Shown one piece after another: positions 30,600 to 40,200 of a DNA stretch of 64,000 bases. The notes under the pieces were generated by a model, which saw nothing but the letters and a program-made list of their open reading frames with translations, made no database searches and had not been told where the DNA came from. The stretch's first letter is position 1. Every line of letters begins with the position of its first letter. The DNA is from Mycolicibacterium litorale (GTDB lineage Bacteria > Actinomycetota > Actinomycetes > Mycobacteriales > Mycobacteriaceae): the NCBI RefSeq assembly GCF_014218295.1, contig NZ_AP023287.1, positions 3,658,001 to 3,722,000 of the forward strand, read 5' to 3'. The position numbers and the translations under genes are program-made.

Positions 30600-30755
30600 A
30601 TGTCCACAGCGCGCGTACCACGCATTCCCGACTCGACCGCGCCGCACGAGGTCACCGGGCCGCTGTCGGTGGTGAGCTGCAGCCGACTGGGCCGGCAGGC
30701 CAACCCGCCGCGGCTCTCGCTCGCCGACTGGCTGCTCCCGTCGCGCCGGCGCTGA
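30600..30755 (+). CDS. Possible small protein of 51 residues, unrecognised
   Basis: An open frame starting MSTARVPRIPDSTAPHE and ending LSLADWLLPSRRR. Codons are GC-rich in the third position, like neighbouring real genes. A purine-rich GAGGGAACGGGG lies upstream, though its spacing is long. The stop is six bases from the convergent DUF3618 stop. There is no membrane helix or signal peptide, a single cysteine, and a net basic charge. I do not recognise it; it may be a conserved mycobacterial small protein or chance. Confidence 0.4.
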   Translation: MSTARVPRIPDSTAPHEVTGPLSVVSCSRLGRQANPPRLSLADWLLPSRRR

Positions 30756-30761
30756 GCCGCC

Positions 30762-30986
30762 CTAGCGGCGGGACCGCCGCACCGCCACGACCACGATGAG
30801 CAGCGTGACGCCGGCCAGCGAGGCCGCCACCGGCGGCTGTGAGACGAACTGGATCACCTTGGCCTTGACATCGTCGGCCAGCCGGCGCGGATTGGCCCGC
30901 TCGGCGAGGGTGTCGACGGTCAGCGCCAGCTGATCGCGGGCAGCGTCGATGTCCTTCTTGATGGCCTCGGGATCCCGGTCCGCCAC
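30762..30986 (-). CDS. DUF3618 small membrane protein (Rv2520c type)
   Basis: A 74-residue protein: an acidic and basic amphipathic N-terminal half (DPEAIKKDIDAARDQLALTV, then DTLAERANPRRLADDVKAK) typical of DUF3618, then a single C-terminal helix VAASLAGVTLLIVVVAVRR ending in arginines. Rv2520c, at the same place beside bcp, is 75 residues. It is probably a tail-anchored inner-membrane protein; function is not known. A GGAGG precedes the ATG. Confidence 0.88.
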   Translation of the reverse strand: MADRDPEAIKKDIDAARDQLALTVDTLAERANPRRLADDVKAKVIQFVSQPPVAASLAGVTLLIVVVAVRRSRR

Positions 30987-31042
30987 GTCATGTCCTCCAA
31001 GTCCCGTGCTGGGTCCCCAATCTGGTCCCCGCCTTGCCGAAC

Positions 31043-31048
31043 TACCCT
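31043..31048 (+). promoter_or_regulatory. -10 box likely for bcp
   Basis: TACCCT (TANNNT) lies 50 bp upstream of bcp, giving a leader of about 45 nt that includes the GAAGGGA ribosome-binding site. Confidence 0.4.
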
Positions 31049-31098
31049 AGATCAGCCGGTGTGACCCGGACGGCACCGGTCGACCAGAAGGGACAGCC

Positions 31099-31572
31099 AT
31101 GCCTCAGACCCCGCGCCTGGCGGTGGGCGACATCGCACCCGCCTTCAGCCTGCCCGACGCCGACGGCAACACCGTCAGCCTGTCGGACTACAAGGGCCGC
31201 AAGGTCATCGTCTACTTCTACCCCGCCGCCTCCACGCCGGGCTGCACCAAGCAGGCGTGCGATTTCCGGGACAGCCTCGCCGAACTCAACGACGCAGGGC
31301 TCGACGTGGTCGGCATCTCCCCCGACAAGCCGGCGAAACTCGCGAAGTTCCGCGATGCCGAGGGGCTGACGTTCCCGCTGCTGTCCGACCCCGACAAGGA
31401 GGTCCTCACCGCCTGGGGCGCCTTCGGGGAGAAGACGATGTACGGCAAGACCGTCCAGGGCGTCATCCGGTCCACGTTCGTCGTCGACGAGGACGGCCGA
31501 ATCGCCGAAGCGCAGTACAACGTCCGCGCCACCGGTCACGTCGCCAAACTGCGTCGCGACCTGTCGGTCTAG
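31099..31572 (+). CDS. bcp: Thiol peroxidase Bcp (peroxiredoxin Q)
   Basis: A 157-residue thioredoxin-fold peroxiredoxin, the same length as Rv2521. The peroxidatic cysteine is Cys49 in STPGCTKQACDF and Cys54 is the resolving cysteine of the atypical 2-Cys type. It reduces hydrogen and organic peroxides in the cytoplasm using thioredoxin. A GAAGGGA site precedes the ATG at 31099. Its stop overlaps that of the convergent M20 peptidase by four bases. Confidence 0.95.
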   Translation: MPQTPRLAVGDIAPAFSLPDADGNTVSLSDYKGRKVIVYFYPAASTPGCTKQACDFRDSLAELNDAGLDVVGISPDKPAKLAKFRDAEGLTFPLLSDPDKEVLTAWGAFGEKTMYGKTVQGVIRSTFVVDEDGRIAEAQYNVRATGHVAKLRRDLSV

Positions 31573-32900
31573 CGCGAGCCCAGCTTCTCCAACAGCAGCG
31601 CCTCCGCCGTGGCGGCGCGTTCGAGCACCCCGAGGTGCAGGCTCTCGTTCACGCTGTGTGCCTGCGTGCCCGGGTCCTCCACACCGGTGACGAGGATCGT
31701 CGCCTCCGGGAACGCCGCGGCGAATTCTGCGATGAACGGTATGGACCCGCCCATCCCCATGTCGACCGGTTCGGCGCCCCACGCCTCGGTGAAGGCGGAG
31801 CGGGCGGCCTCGTAGACCGGACCGGACGCGTCGATCGCGTACGGCTGGCCGAGATCGCCCGGCGTCACGGTCAACTGCGCGCCCCACGGCACATGCGCTT
31901 CGAGGTGGCGGGTCAGTGCGTCGAGATGCGCCTTGGCGTCACCGCCCGGCGCCACCCGCATGCTGATCTTCGCCCGCGCCCGCGGGATCAACGTGTTCGA
32001 CGATCTGTCGATCGGCGTGGTGTCGATGCCGATCACCGTGATCGCCGGTTTGGCCCACAGCCGCTGCACTACAGTGCCCGAACCGATTTCGCGAACTCCG
32101 GGCAGCAGCCCCGACTCCTCACGAACCCAGTCCGCACCGCGGTCGACGTCCGCGGCGGTGCCCTCGTGCAGTCCTTCGACCGCCACGTTGCCGTCGTCGT
32201 CGTGCAGGCTGGAAAGCAGCCGCACCAGCACGCTCAGCGCATCGGGCACCACACCGCCCCACAGCCCGGAGTGCAGGCCGTGGTCGAGGGTGGCGACCTC
32301 GACGACGCAGTCGGCGAGGCCGCGCAGCGATACCGTCAGCGCGGGGCGGTCGGTGCTCCAGTTGTCGGAGTCGGCGATGACGATCACGTCGGCGGCCAGC
32401 AGATCCTTGTGCGCGGTAAGCAGATTGGCCAGCGACGGCGATCCGGACTCCTCCTCGCCCTCGACGAACACGGTCACCCCGACAGGCGGCAGGCCACCGA
32501 AGGCGCGGATCGCCGCCAGATGCGTGGCGATGCCGGCCTTGTCGTCGGCGGTGCCGCGGCCGTACAGGCGTCCGTCGCGCTCGGTCGGCTGGAACGGCGG
32601 TGACGACCACTGGCCCGGATCACCCTCGGGCTGCACATCGTGGTGGGCGTAGAGCAGCACCGTCGGCGCGCCGGGCGGCGCGGGGTGCCGCGCGATCACC
32701 GCGGGCGCCCCACCCTCGGCGACGATGCGGATGTCGGCGAATCCCGCGGCGCCCAGTAGGTCGGCGACCGCTTGGGCGCTGCGCTGCACCTCGCCGCGCC
32801 GGGCCGGATCGGCCCACACCGACTCGATGCGCACCAGATCCTCCAGATCGGACCGGACCGACGGGAGGACCTCCTGCACCCGAGTCACGACATCGCTCAT
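31569..32900 (-). CDS. M20-family metallopeptidase/dipeptidase (Rv2522c type)
   Basis: A 443-residue zinc peptidase. Metal-binding motifs are complete: LLYAHHDVQPEGDPGQW (His), YGRGTADDKAG (bridging Asp), VEGEEESGSPS (catalytic and metal Glu) and a C-terminal HSVNES segment. The central dimerisation domain is present. No signal peptide is seen. The closest known type is cytosolic dipeptidase or carboxypeptidase of M20; Rv2522c has the same position. The exact substrate is unknown. Confidence 0.9.
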   Translation of the reverse strand: MSDVVTRVQEVLPSVRSDLEDLVRIESVWADPARRGEVQRSAQAVADLLGAAGFADIRIVAEGGAPAVIARHPAPPGAPTVLLYAHHDVQPEGDPGQWSSPPFQPTERDGRLYGRGTADDKAGIATHLAAIRAFGGLPPVGVTVFVEGEEESGSPSLANLLTAHKDLLAADVIVIADSDNWSTDRPALTVSLRGLADCVVEVATLDHGLHSGLWGGVVPDALSVLVRLLSSLHDDDGNVAVEGLHEGTAADVDRGADWVREESGLLPGVREIGSGTVVQRLWAKPAITVIGIDTTPIDRSSNTLIPRARAKISMRVAPGGDAKAHLDALTRHLEAHVPWGAQLTVTPGDLGQPYAIDASGPVYEAARSAFTEAWGAEPVDMGMGGSIPFIAEFAAAFPEATILVTGVEDPGTQAHSVNESLHLGVLERAATAEALLLEKLGSR

Positions 32901-32943
32901 GGAGACGAGGGTAGTGGGACACCCGCCCGCCGCGAGAGCAGGT

Positions 32944-33762
32944 TCAGTCCGACTCGGCCGCGCTGCGTTCCTGTTGCAGCCGGTCCTTGCTGCGCAGCAG
33001 CCGCAGCAACGTCACCAGGCCCAGCCCGCCGACGATGTTGCCGACCACCGTGTAGCCGAACCACTGCAGCCAGTCGAGGTATCCGAACGGGGCGTCACCG
33101 GCGATCAACGCGCCGAAGATCAACAGCGAATCCAGGATCGAGTGGAACATCTGCAGACCCGCCAGCATGAAGGCGCCCGCAACGGCCGCCGCGATCTTGC
33201 CGAGCACCGAATCGGTGCCGTGCTGCATCCGCGTCATCAGCGTGATCACCATGCCGCCGAGCAGCGCCAGCGCGAACGTCTCCCCCGACAGTGGTGCGGT
33301 GGCGTAGTGCGCGGCCGACTCGATGGTCTGCGCGTGCAGCTTCGGGAACGCCGCCATGATCAACCACATCAGCACCCAGCCGCCGACAAGGTTGGCCACC
33401 AGCGTGCCGCTCCACAGCTTGAGCAGCTGCGCGGCGCTGGCACGTTTGGCCGCCACCGTCGTGACGGGCACCAGGAAGCCCTCGGTGAACAACTCGCTGC
33501 GGCCCAGCAGCAGCGCCAGGAAGCCGATCGAAAACGCGAGCCCCGCCAGCAGCGGATCGTGCGTCGCGTGCAACACCGACAGGTAGGCCAGTACGCCGAC
33601 GGCGATCTCAGTGCCCCCGAAGAAGCCGGTGACCAGCACCTCGCGCCAGCTGCGGTGCAGCCGCTGGGTGCCCTCGTCGACCATCCTGCGGAAGGCGTGT
33701 TCCAGCGCGTCCTCGATGGGACTGTCCGAGTCTCCCAGCTCGCGCTGGCTGGTCTCGCTCAC
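32944..33762 (-). CDS. Formate/nitrite transporter (FNT) family membrane protein
   Basis: A 272-residue protein with a cytosolic N-terminus of about 40 residues and six hydrophobic helices. FNT-like segments are VTGFFGGTEIAVGVLAY, GRSELFTEGFLVPV and the conserved NLVGGWVLMWL. FNT proteins are pentameric channels for formate, nitrite, hydrosulfide or small weak acids; the E. coli YfdC-like branch fits best. In M. tuberculosis nothing of this type lies between Rv2522c and acpS, so it is an insertion here. It is same-strand with acpS, 76 bp away. Confidence 0.85.
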   Translation of the reverse strand: MSETSQRELGDSDSPIEDALEHAFRRMVDEGTQRLHRSWREVLVTGFFGGTEIAVGVLAYLSVLHATHDPLLAGLAFSIGFLALLLGRSELFTEGFLVPVTTVAAKRASAAQLLKLWSGTLVANLVGGWVLMWLIMAAFPKLHAQTIESAAHYATAPLSGETFALALLGGMVITLMTRMQHGTDSVLGKIAAAVAGAFMLAGLQMFHSILDSLLIFGALIAGDAPFGYLDWLQWFGYTVVGNIVGGLGLVTLLRLLRSKDRLQQERSAAESD

Positions 33763-33838
33763 GGTGGGTCCTCACGGTGTCGGCGACGGGCGAACCGCAC
33801 GGGTACCCGATGCCTCCGTGGTCAAGCGGCCGCGCGGC

Positions 33839-34231
33839 TCACGGTTCCTCGATGACCGCGACGGCCGCCGCCGTATCGCCTTCGTGCGTGAGCGACACGT
33901 GGATCGTCGCCTCCTTGAGGTGCTCGGCGATGTCGCCGGTGAGCCGCACCTTGGGCCGGCCCCACATGTCGGTGACGACCTCGATGTCGCGGTGGATGCC
34001 CTCCGGCAGCGCCGGGCGCTTGGCGAACCGCGACCCCGACCACGCCTTGATGACGGCCTCCTTCGCCGCCCACCGCGCCGCGAGGTGCCGCGCCGCCGAC
34101 GAACTCTTGTCGGCGGCGTCGCGGCGCTCCCCCGGTGTGAACGTCTCGGCGAACACCGTGCCCGGACGGTCCACCTGCTCGGCGAAATCCGGAATGGAAA
34201 CGAGATCGATGCCCACTCCCACTATCGCCAC
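33839..34231 (-). CDS. acpS: Holo-[acyl-carrier-protein] synthase AcpS
   Basis: A 130-residue phosphopantetheinyl transferase, the same length as Rv2523c. VGIDLVSIPDFAEQ carries the Mg-binding Asp and RWAAKEAVIKAW the catalytic Glu-Lys. It attaches the 4'-phosphopantetheine arm to the carrier domain of FAS-I. It lies nine bases after the fas stop on the same strand, so synthase and activator are made together. ATG at 34231. Confidence 0.95.
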   Translation of the reverse strand: MAIVGVGIDLVSIPDFAEQVDRPGTVFAETFTPGERRDAADKSSSAARHLAARWAAKEAVIKAWSGSRFAKRPALPEGIHRDIEVVTDMWGRPKVRLTGDIAEHLKEATIHVSLTHEGDTAAAVAVIEEP

Positions 34232-34240
34232 GCAGCGACC

Positions 34241-37200
34241 CTATCGGACGTAGACGTCGCCATCGCCCAGCCTCGACGCCGCGTCGAGCAGCATCGCGGC
34301 CTCCTGGCGCTTCTCCGGTGCATCGTGGCTGAACCGGCGGTCGGCGGGCCGCTCGTACATCGGCCGCCCACCGGCGATCGCCGACGCCAGCCTGCGCTGA
34401 CCGGCCAGCGCCCGCTGCTCGGCCCGGCGGGCGTAGTCCTCGCGCTGCTCGGGATCGAGCGTCGCCAGGAACGCCTGCGGATGCACCAGCGCGATCAGCC
34501 CGGAGACGTGGCCGAACCCGAGGCTGGTCACCAGACCGGCCTTGAGCGGGAACTTCTCGCCCATCCGCAGCGTCTCCCGCGGCCACACGAAGTGCCCGGA
34601 GGTGGCCATCTCGTCGTCGACGCAGTCCAGGCTGCGGTTGGGCGGGATGACCCCGTCGCGCAGCACCTGGCACAGCCCCATCATCTGGAAGACCGCGGCA
34701 CCGCCCTTGGAGTGGCCGGTCAGCGTCTTCTGGCTGACGATGAACAGCGGCGCCCCCTCGGACCGGCCCATCGAGTCGGCGAGCCGCTCGTGCAGTTCGG
34801 TCTCGTTGGGGTCGTTGGCCAGCGTCGAGGTGTCGTGCTTGTAGATGACCGAGATGTCGTCGGCCCCCACACCGAGCTTGGCCAGTGAACGGGCCAGCAC
34901 CGAATCCTTGCCGCCGCGACCGGCGCCCAGCGCACCGAGCCCCGGAGCCGGGATCGAGGTGTGCACCCCGTCGGCGAAGCTCTGCGCGTACCCGACGACC
35001 GCCAGCACCGGCAGTCCCATCTTCAGGGCCAGGTCGCCGCGGGCCAGCAGGATCGTGCCGCCACCCTGGGCCTCGACGAAGCCGAGACGACGACGGTCGT
35101 TGGCGCGCGAGAACTTCCCGTCGCTGATGCCCTTGGCCCGCATCATCGCGGTGTCGGCGGTGGCCGCCATGTCACCGAAGCCGATGACGGCTTCCAGCGT
35201 CATGTCGTCGAACCCGCCGGCGACCACGAACTCGGCCTTGCCGAGCCGGATCTTGTCCATACCCTCCTCGACCGACACCGCCGCGGTGGCGCAGGCGCCG
35301 ACCGGGTGGATCATCGCGCCGTAGGAGCCGATGTAGGACTGGACCACATGCGCGGCAACGACGTTCGGCAGCACTTCCTGCAGGATGTCGTTCGGCTTGC
35401 TCCGGCCGAGCAGGTTGCCGTGGTACATCGTCTGCATCGAGGTCATGCCGCCCATGCCGGTGCCCTGCGTGCTGGCCACCAGGCTCGGGTGCACCCAGCG
35501 CATCAGCTCGGTCGGCGTGAAGCCCGCCGACAGGAACGCATCGACGGTGGCCACGATGTTCCACAGCGCCACCCGGTCGATCGAGTTGGCCATGTCCGGC
35601 GTGATGCCCCAGACCGTCGGGTCGAAGCCCGTCGGGATCTGCGCGCCGACCGTGCGGGACAGCTTGGTCTTCCGCGGAACCCGGACCTCAGTGCCCGCCT
35701 TGCGCGTGACCTGCCAGTCACCCGAATCCGGCACCGGCCGGACCACGGTGTGCTCCGGATCGACCTCGACGAACGCGCGCGCCTCCTCCTCGGAGGACAC
35801 CACGAAGGTGAAGTCCTTGTCGAGGAACACGCTGACCAGTAGCGGTGACGCGTGATCGGGGTCGATCGCGCCGTCGTCGACGAACTCTCGAATACCACAG
35901 CGCCGCACCACTTCGTCGTGGTAGCGCTCGACGAGTTCCTCCTCGGGCACCAGGTCACCGCTGGCGGTGTCGTACCAGCCCGGCTTGGGGTCGTCCTCCC
36001 ACTTGATCATGCCTGTGGTCCACGCCAATTCGAGGACCCCGGCGGCCGACAGTTCGTTGTCGACCTCCATCTCGTAGCGGGTGCGCGACGAACCGTAGGG
36101 GCCGAGTTCGGCACCGCCGACGATCACGACCAGGTCGGCCGGGTCGACGTCGAGATCGGCCCACTCCGGTGCCGGCGCAGGCGAGAAGCCCCGCGGCGGC
36201 GACGGCAGCGCCGCGATGGTGCCCGGCGCGGGTGCGTCGGCGTCCTCGTCGGCGGCGCCCCCGGCCATCTCCTCGCGGGCCTTGGCGGCCAGTGCGGCCA
36301 TGTCGAGCTGGACGTCGCCGAGACCACCGGTCAGGTCGGCCTGGATCGGCTCGCGGGCCGCGGCGACCTTGGACTCGACATCGCACAGCGACAACAGCAT
36401 CGAGGCCATCTCGGCGGTGGTGTAGGTGGTCACCCCGGCTTCCTCGACGGCGCCCGCGACGGCGTCGTTGTGGCCCATCAGACCGGTGCCCTTGGTCCAG
36501 CCGATCAGCGCGTGCGCCAGCGAAACCCGCTGCGCCCACGACGATTCCGCGTGCCACCTGGTCACCAGTGCATCGAGGGCCGACTTCGCCTCGCCGTAGG
36601 CGCCGTCACCGCCGAACATGCCGCGGTTCGGCGAACCGGGCAGCACGACGTGCAGTCGCGAGGCGATGTCACGCTCCGCGCCGATCGACGACAGCCCGCC
36701 GATGAGCCGCTGCACGGCCCACAGCAGCACCTTCATCTCCATCTCGGCGCGCGCGCCGACCTCCGACATGTCACCGGCCACACGCGGCGCGGCGAACGGG
36801 AACAGCAGTGTCGGGGTCTGGGCGTCCTTGAGGTGAATCGACTGCGGCCCAAGGCTTTCGGTCTGCTCGGTGCCGACCCACGACACCAGCGCGTCGATGT
36901 CGGAGTACGACGCCATGTTGGCGGGCACCACCCACAACTTCGCGCCGTAGCGGGCGTTGTCCCGGTAGAGCGCCTTGTAGAACTCGAGCCGGGTGTCATC
37001 GAGACGAGACGTGGTTGCGATGACGCTGGCGCCGCCGTCGAGCAGCTGGCCCACCACGGCCGCGGCGATCGAGCCCTTCGACGCGCCCGTCACCACCGCC
37101 ACCTCGTCGCTGTAGCGGCCCTTACCCGGGTTCTCCGCACCCGCGGCGATGCGGCCGAACAGCGACGCGTGGACGTTGCGACCCGCCGCGAGCGCCTTGC

Positions 37201-40200
37201 CCTGCCACCAGTTCGCCTGTGTCGCCACGACGTGGCCGGCACCTTCGAACCGCTCCGACAGCCTCGGCCAGTCGCGGTCGATGTCGTCCTCGTCGGCGAG
37301 CCAGATCTTGACCAGGTCCTCGCGGGCGCTGGCCCACCGGTCGTCGAACACCACGGCCTTGCGCGCGTCGAACGCCGGCGCCACCAGCCGCGGCCAGTCC
37401 GACCCGAGTTCCGCGGTGACCAGATCGATCAGCTCGGCGTCGGTCGCCGACTGCGGCACCGTGACCGGTGCGTCCAGACCGAGCTGCCCCAGCACCAGGC
37501 GTGCCGCGTTGGCCAGCACACCGTCGGGTCCGGTGACCTTCTCGGCGAACTCGCCGAGGGCGGCCGAATCGACCACGCCACCACCGCCGCCGCCCGCCGA
37601 CGGCAGGGAGACCGCGACACCCTTGCGGGCGGCCACCGCGGCCACCGCGGCGTCGATCACCTTGTCGACGGTCGCGGCATCGGCCAGCGCGCCCTCGTGC
37701 AGACCGCCGAGGCTGCCGCCGCGGACGCTGCTGCCCTCGCGGGTGCCCAGCGCGACCTCCACGGTCACGTGCTTGGCCCAGCCGGCACCGAGTTCCCATG
37801 CCTTGCCGACACGTTCGGCGATGTAGGCCGGGCGCTTACCGGACGGACCGAGCACCGTGCGCAACTGGTCGTTGATCGCGTCGGTCAGCACCGGGCCGAA
37901 CGGCTTGTAGGTGCGCGCCAGCTTCGTGACCTGACCCTTGAGCGCACCGAGGTCGGCCTCGGCCGCACCGTCGATCGCGCCGAGGTTCAGCTCGGAGCCG
38001 AGGTCGACCAGCATCTGGTTGCGCCGCGACGACGCACCGTCGGTGATGGTCTCGATGGAGTCGAGCGCCTCGATCTGGTCCAGCCGCATCTTCGCCGACA
38101 GCGCGATCAGCGCGACGGTGGCATCCGCGGCATCGAACGTGAGGTCGTCCGGACGCGGCCCACCCGACGGAGCCGCCGGTGCGGCGGGAGCGGACGGAGC
38201 CGCCTCCGCCGGGGCGGCGGCCGGTGTCGCCTCGGCGACCGGTGCCGCCTCCTCGGGCTCCGGTTCCGGATCGGTGTCGGTCGCGAACAGCACCGCGGCG
38301 TCGCGCTCGGTGTTGAGCACCTCCACCGTGCTGTGCGAGTACTCTGGCAGCTTGAGCGTGTTGGTGGCCAGGCCGGCCACGGTCGGCGCCGACTTCACGC
38401 CGATCTCGACGAACCGCTCGACACCGAGTCCGCCCGCGGCCTCCTCGATGAACAGCAGGTCCTGCGTCTCGATCCACCGCACCGGGCTGGCGAACTGCCA
38501 GGCCAGCAACTCGATGACGATCTTGCGGCACAGCTCTCGCGGCTTCTCGTTACGCCAGGTGTCGTAGTCGGCGAGGATCTCGTCGAGCGGTTCGGCCGGC
38601 ACCAGGTCCCGGATCTCCTGGATGAAGTCGCGGTCGAGGGTGAACGGCCGCGGCACCAGGTTGGGGATGTAGCGCCCGACGATCAGGTCGGGATCCTGGT
38701 CGCGCGGCATGACCCGCTCCAGGGAGCGGCGGAAGTCGGCGACACCGACCCGCAGCACCGAGGAGTGGAACGGCACGTCGATGCCGGGCACGAGGATGAA
38801 CGACCGCTTGCCGCCGCTGATTTCGCGGCGCCGTTCGATCTCCTCCTCGAGCGCCTCGAGCCCGCGGACCGTGCCGGCGATGGCGTACTGCGAGCCACGC
38901 AGGTTGAAGTTCACGATCTCAAGGAATTCTCCAGTACGAACCGCAATTTCGGCGACGAACTCCTTGACGTCGGCGTCGTCGAGGTCGATCTGGCTCGGCC
39001 GGATCGCGGCCAGCCGGTAGTTGGAGCGCCCGAGTTCGTCGCGCGGCACGATGTCGTGCATCTTGCTGCCGCGGTGGAACACCACCTCGAGCAGCGCCTC
39101 GAGTTCGTAGACACCCGACACGCAGGCCAGGGCGGTGTACTCGCCGACCGAGTGGCCGCACGCGATCGCCCCTTCGACGAACGCACCCTGCTCGCGCATC
39201 TCGGCGACCTGCGCCGCGGCGACGGTCGCCATCGCGACCTGCGTGAACTGCGTCAGGTACAGCACGCCCTCGGGGTGCTGGTAGTGCACACCCGACGCGA
39301 TGAGGCTGGTCGGGTTGTCGCGCACCACGTGCAGCACTGAGAAGCCCAGGGTCTCGCGGGTGAACTTGTCCGCGGAGTCCCAGACCTTGCGGGCCGCCTT
39401 GCTGCGGGCCCTGACCTCCATGCCCATGCCCTTGTGCTGGATGCCCTGACCGGGGAAGGCGTAGACGGTCTTCGGCGCCGCCAGGCGCGCGGTCGCCGAC
39501 ATCACCAGGTCCGTACCGACCTTCGCGGTCACCTCGAGCACCTCGGCGCCGACGTCGATACCGACCCGGTCGACGCGGAAGTCGATCTCGTCGCCGGGCA
39601 GCACCATGCCGAGGAACCGCGCGGTCCACCCCACCAGGCGGGCCGGCGGGACCGCCCGACCGTCGGTGGCGGTGACGACGTGCTGGGCGGCGGCCGACAG
39701 CCACATGCCGTGAACGATCGGCGACTCCAGGCCGGCCAGCAGCGCGGCGGCGCGGTCGGTGTGGATCGGGTTGTGGTCACCGGAGACCACGGCGAACGGC
39801 CGCATGTCGACCGGCGCGCCGACCGTGACGTCACGACGACGACGGCGCGGGGTGTCGGTGGCGTTGTCGGAGATCGCACCGCCCGCGCGGACGGGGTCGC
39901 TCAGCTCCGCGGCACCGGTCCGGCCGCGGATTGCGAAGCGCTCCTCGAGCGTGGCCAGCAGCGTGCCGACGGCGTCGGTGACGGTGACGGACACGGGGAC
40001 GACGCGGCCCACCTCGGTGTCGGTGGCCGTACCCGCCGTGGCGGTGACGGTCAGGTCCGCCCGGTCCTCGGGCAGCGCCGCGACGAGCTGTGCGCCGTGG
40101 TCGAGGTGCACCAGGCTCAGCAGACCCTCGACGACCGGGAAGCCGGTGTCGGTGACGGCCGAGCCGATGGCGGCGAACACCGCGGGCCAGCACCGGCCGA

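Noticed and set aside
35852..39340. Very long open frame (about 1160 codons) antisense to fas
   Set aside because: It is a GC-rich shadow of fas: composition is rich in Arg, His, Gly and Gln with no domain, and fas reads perfectly on the other strand.
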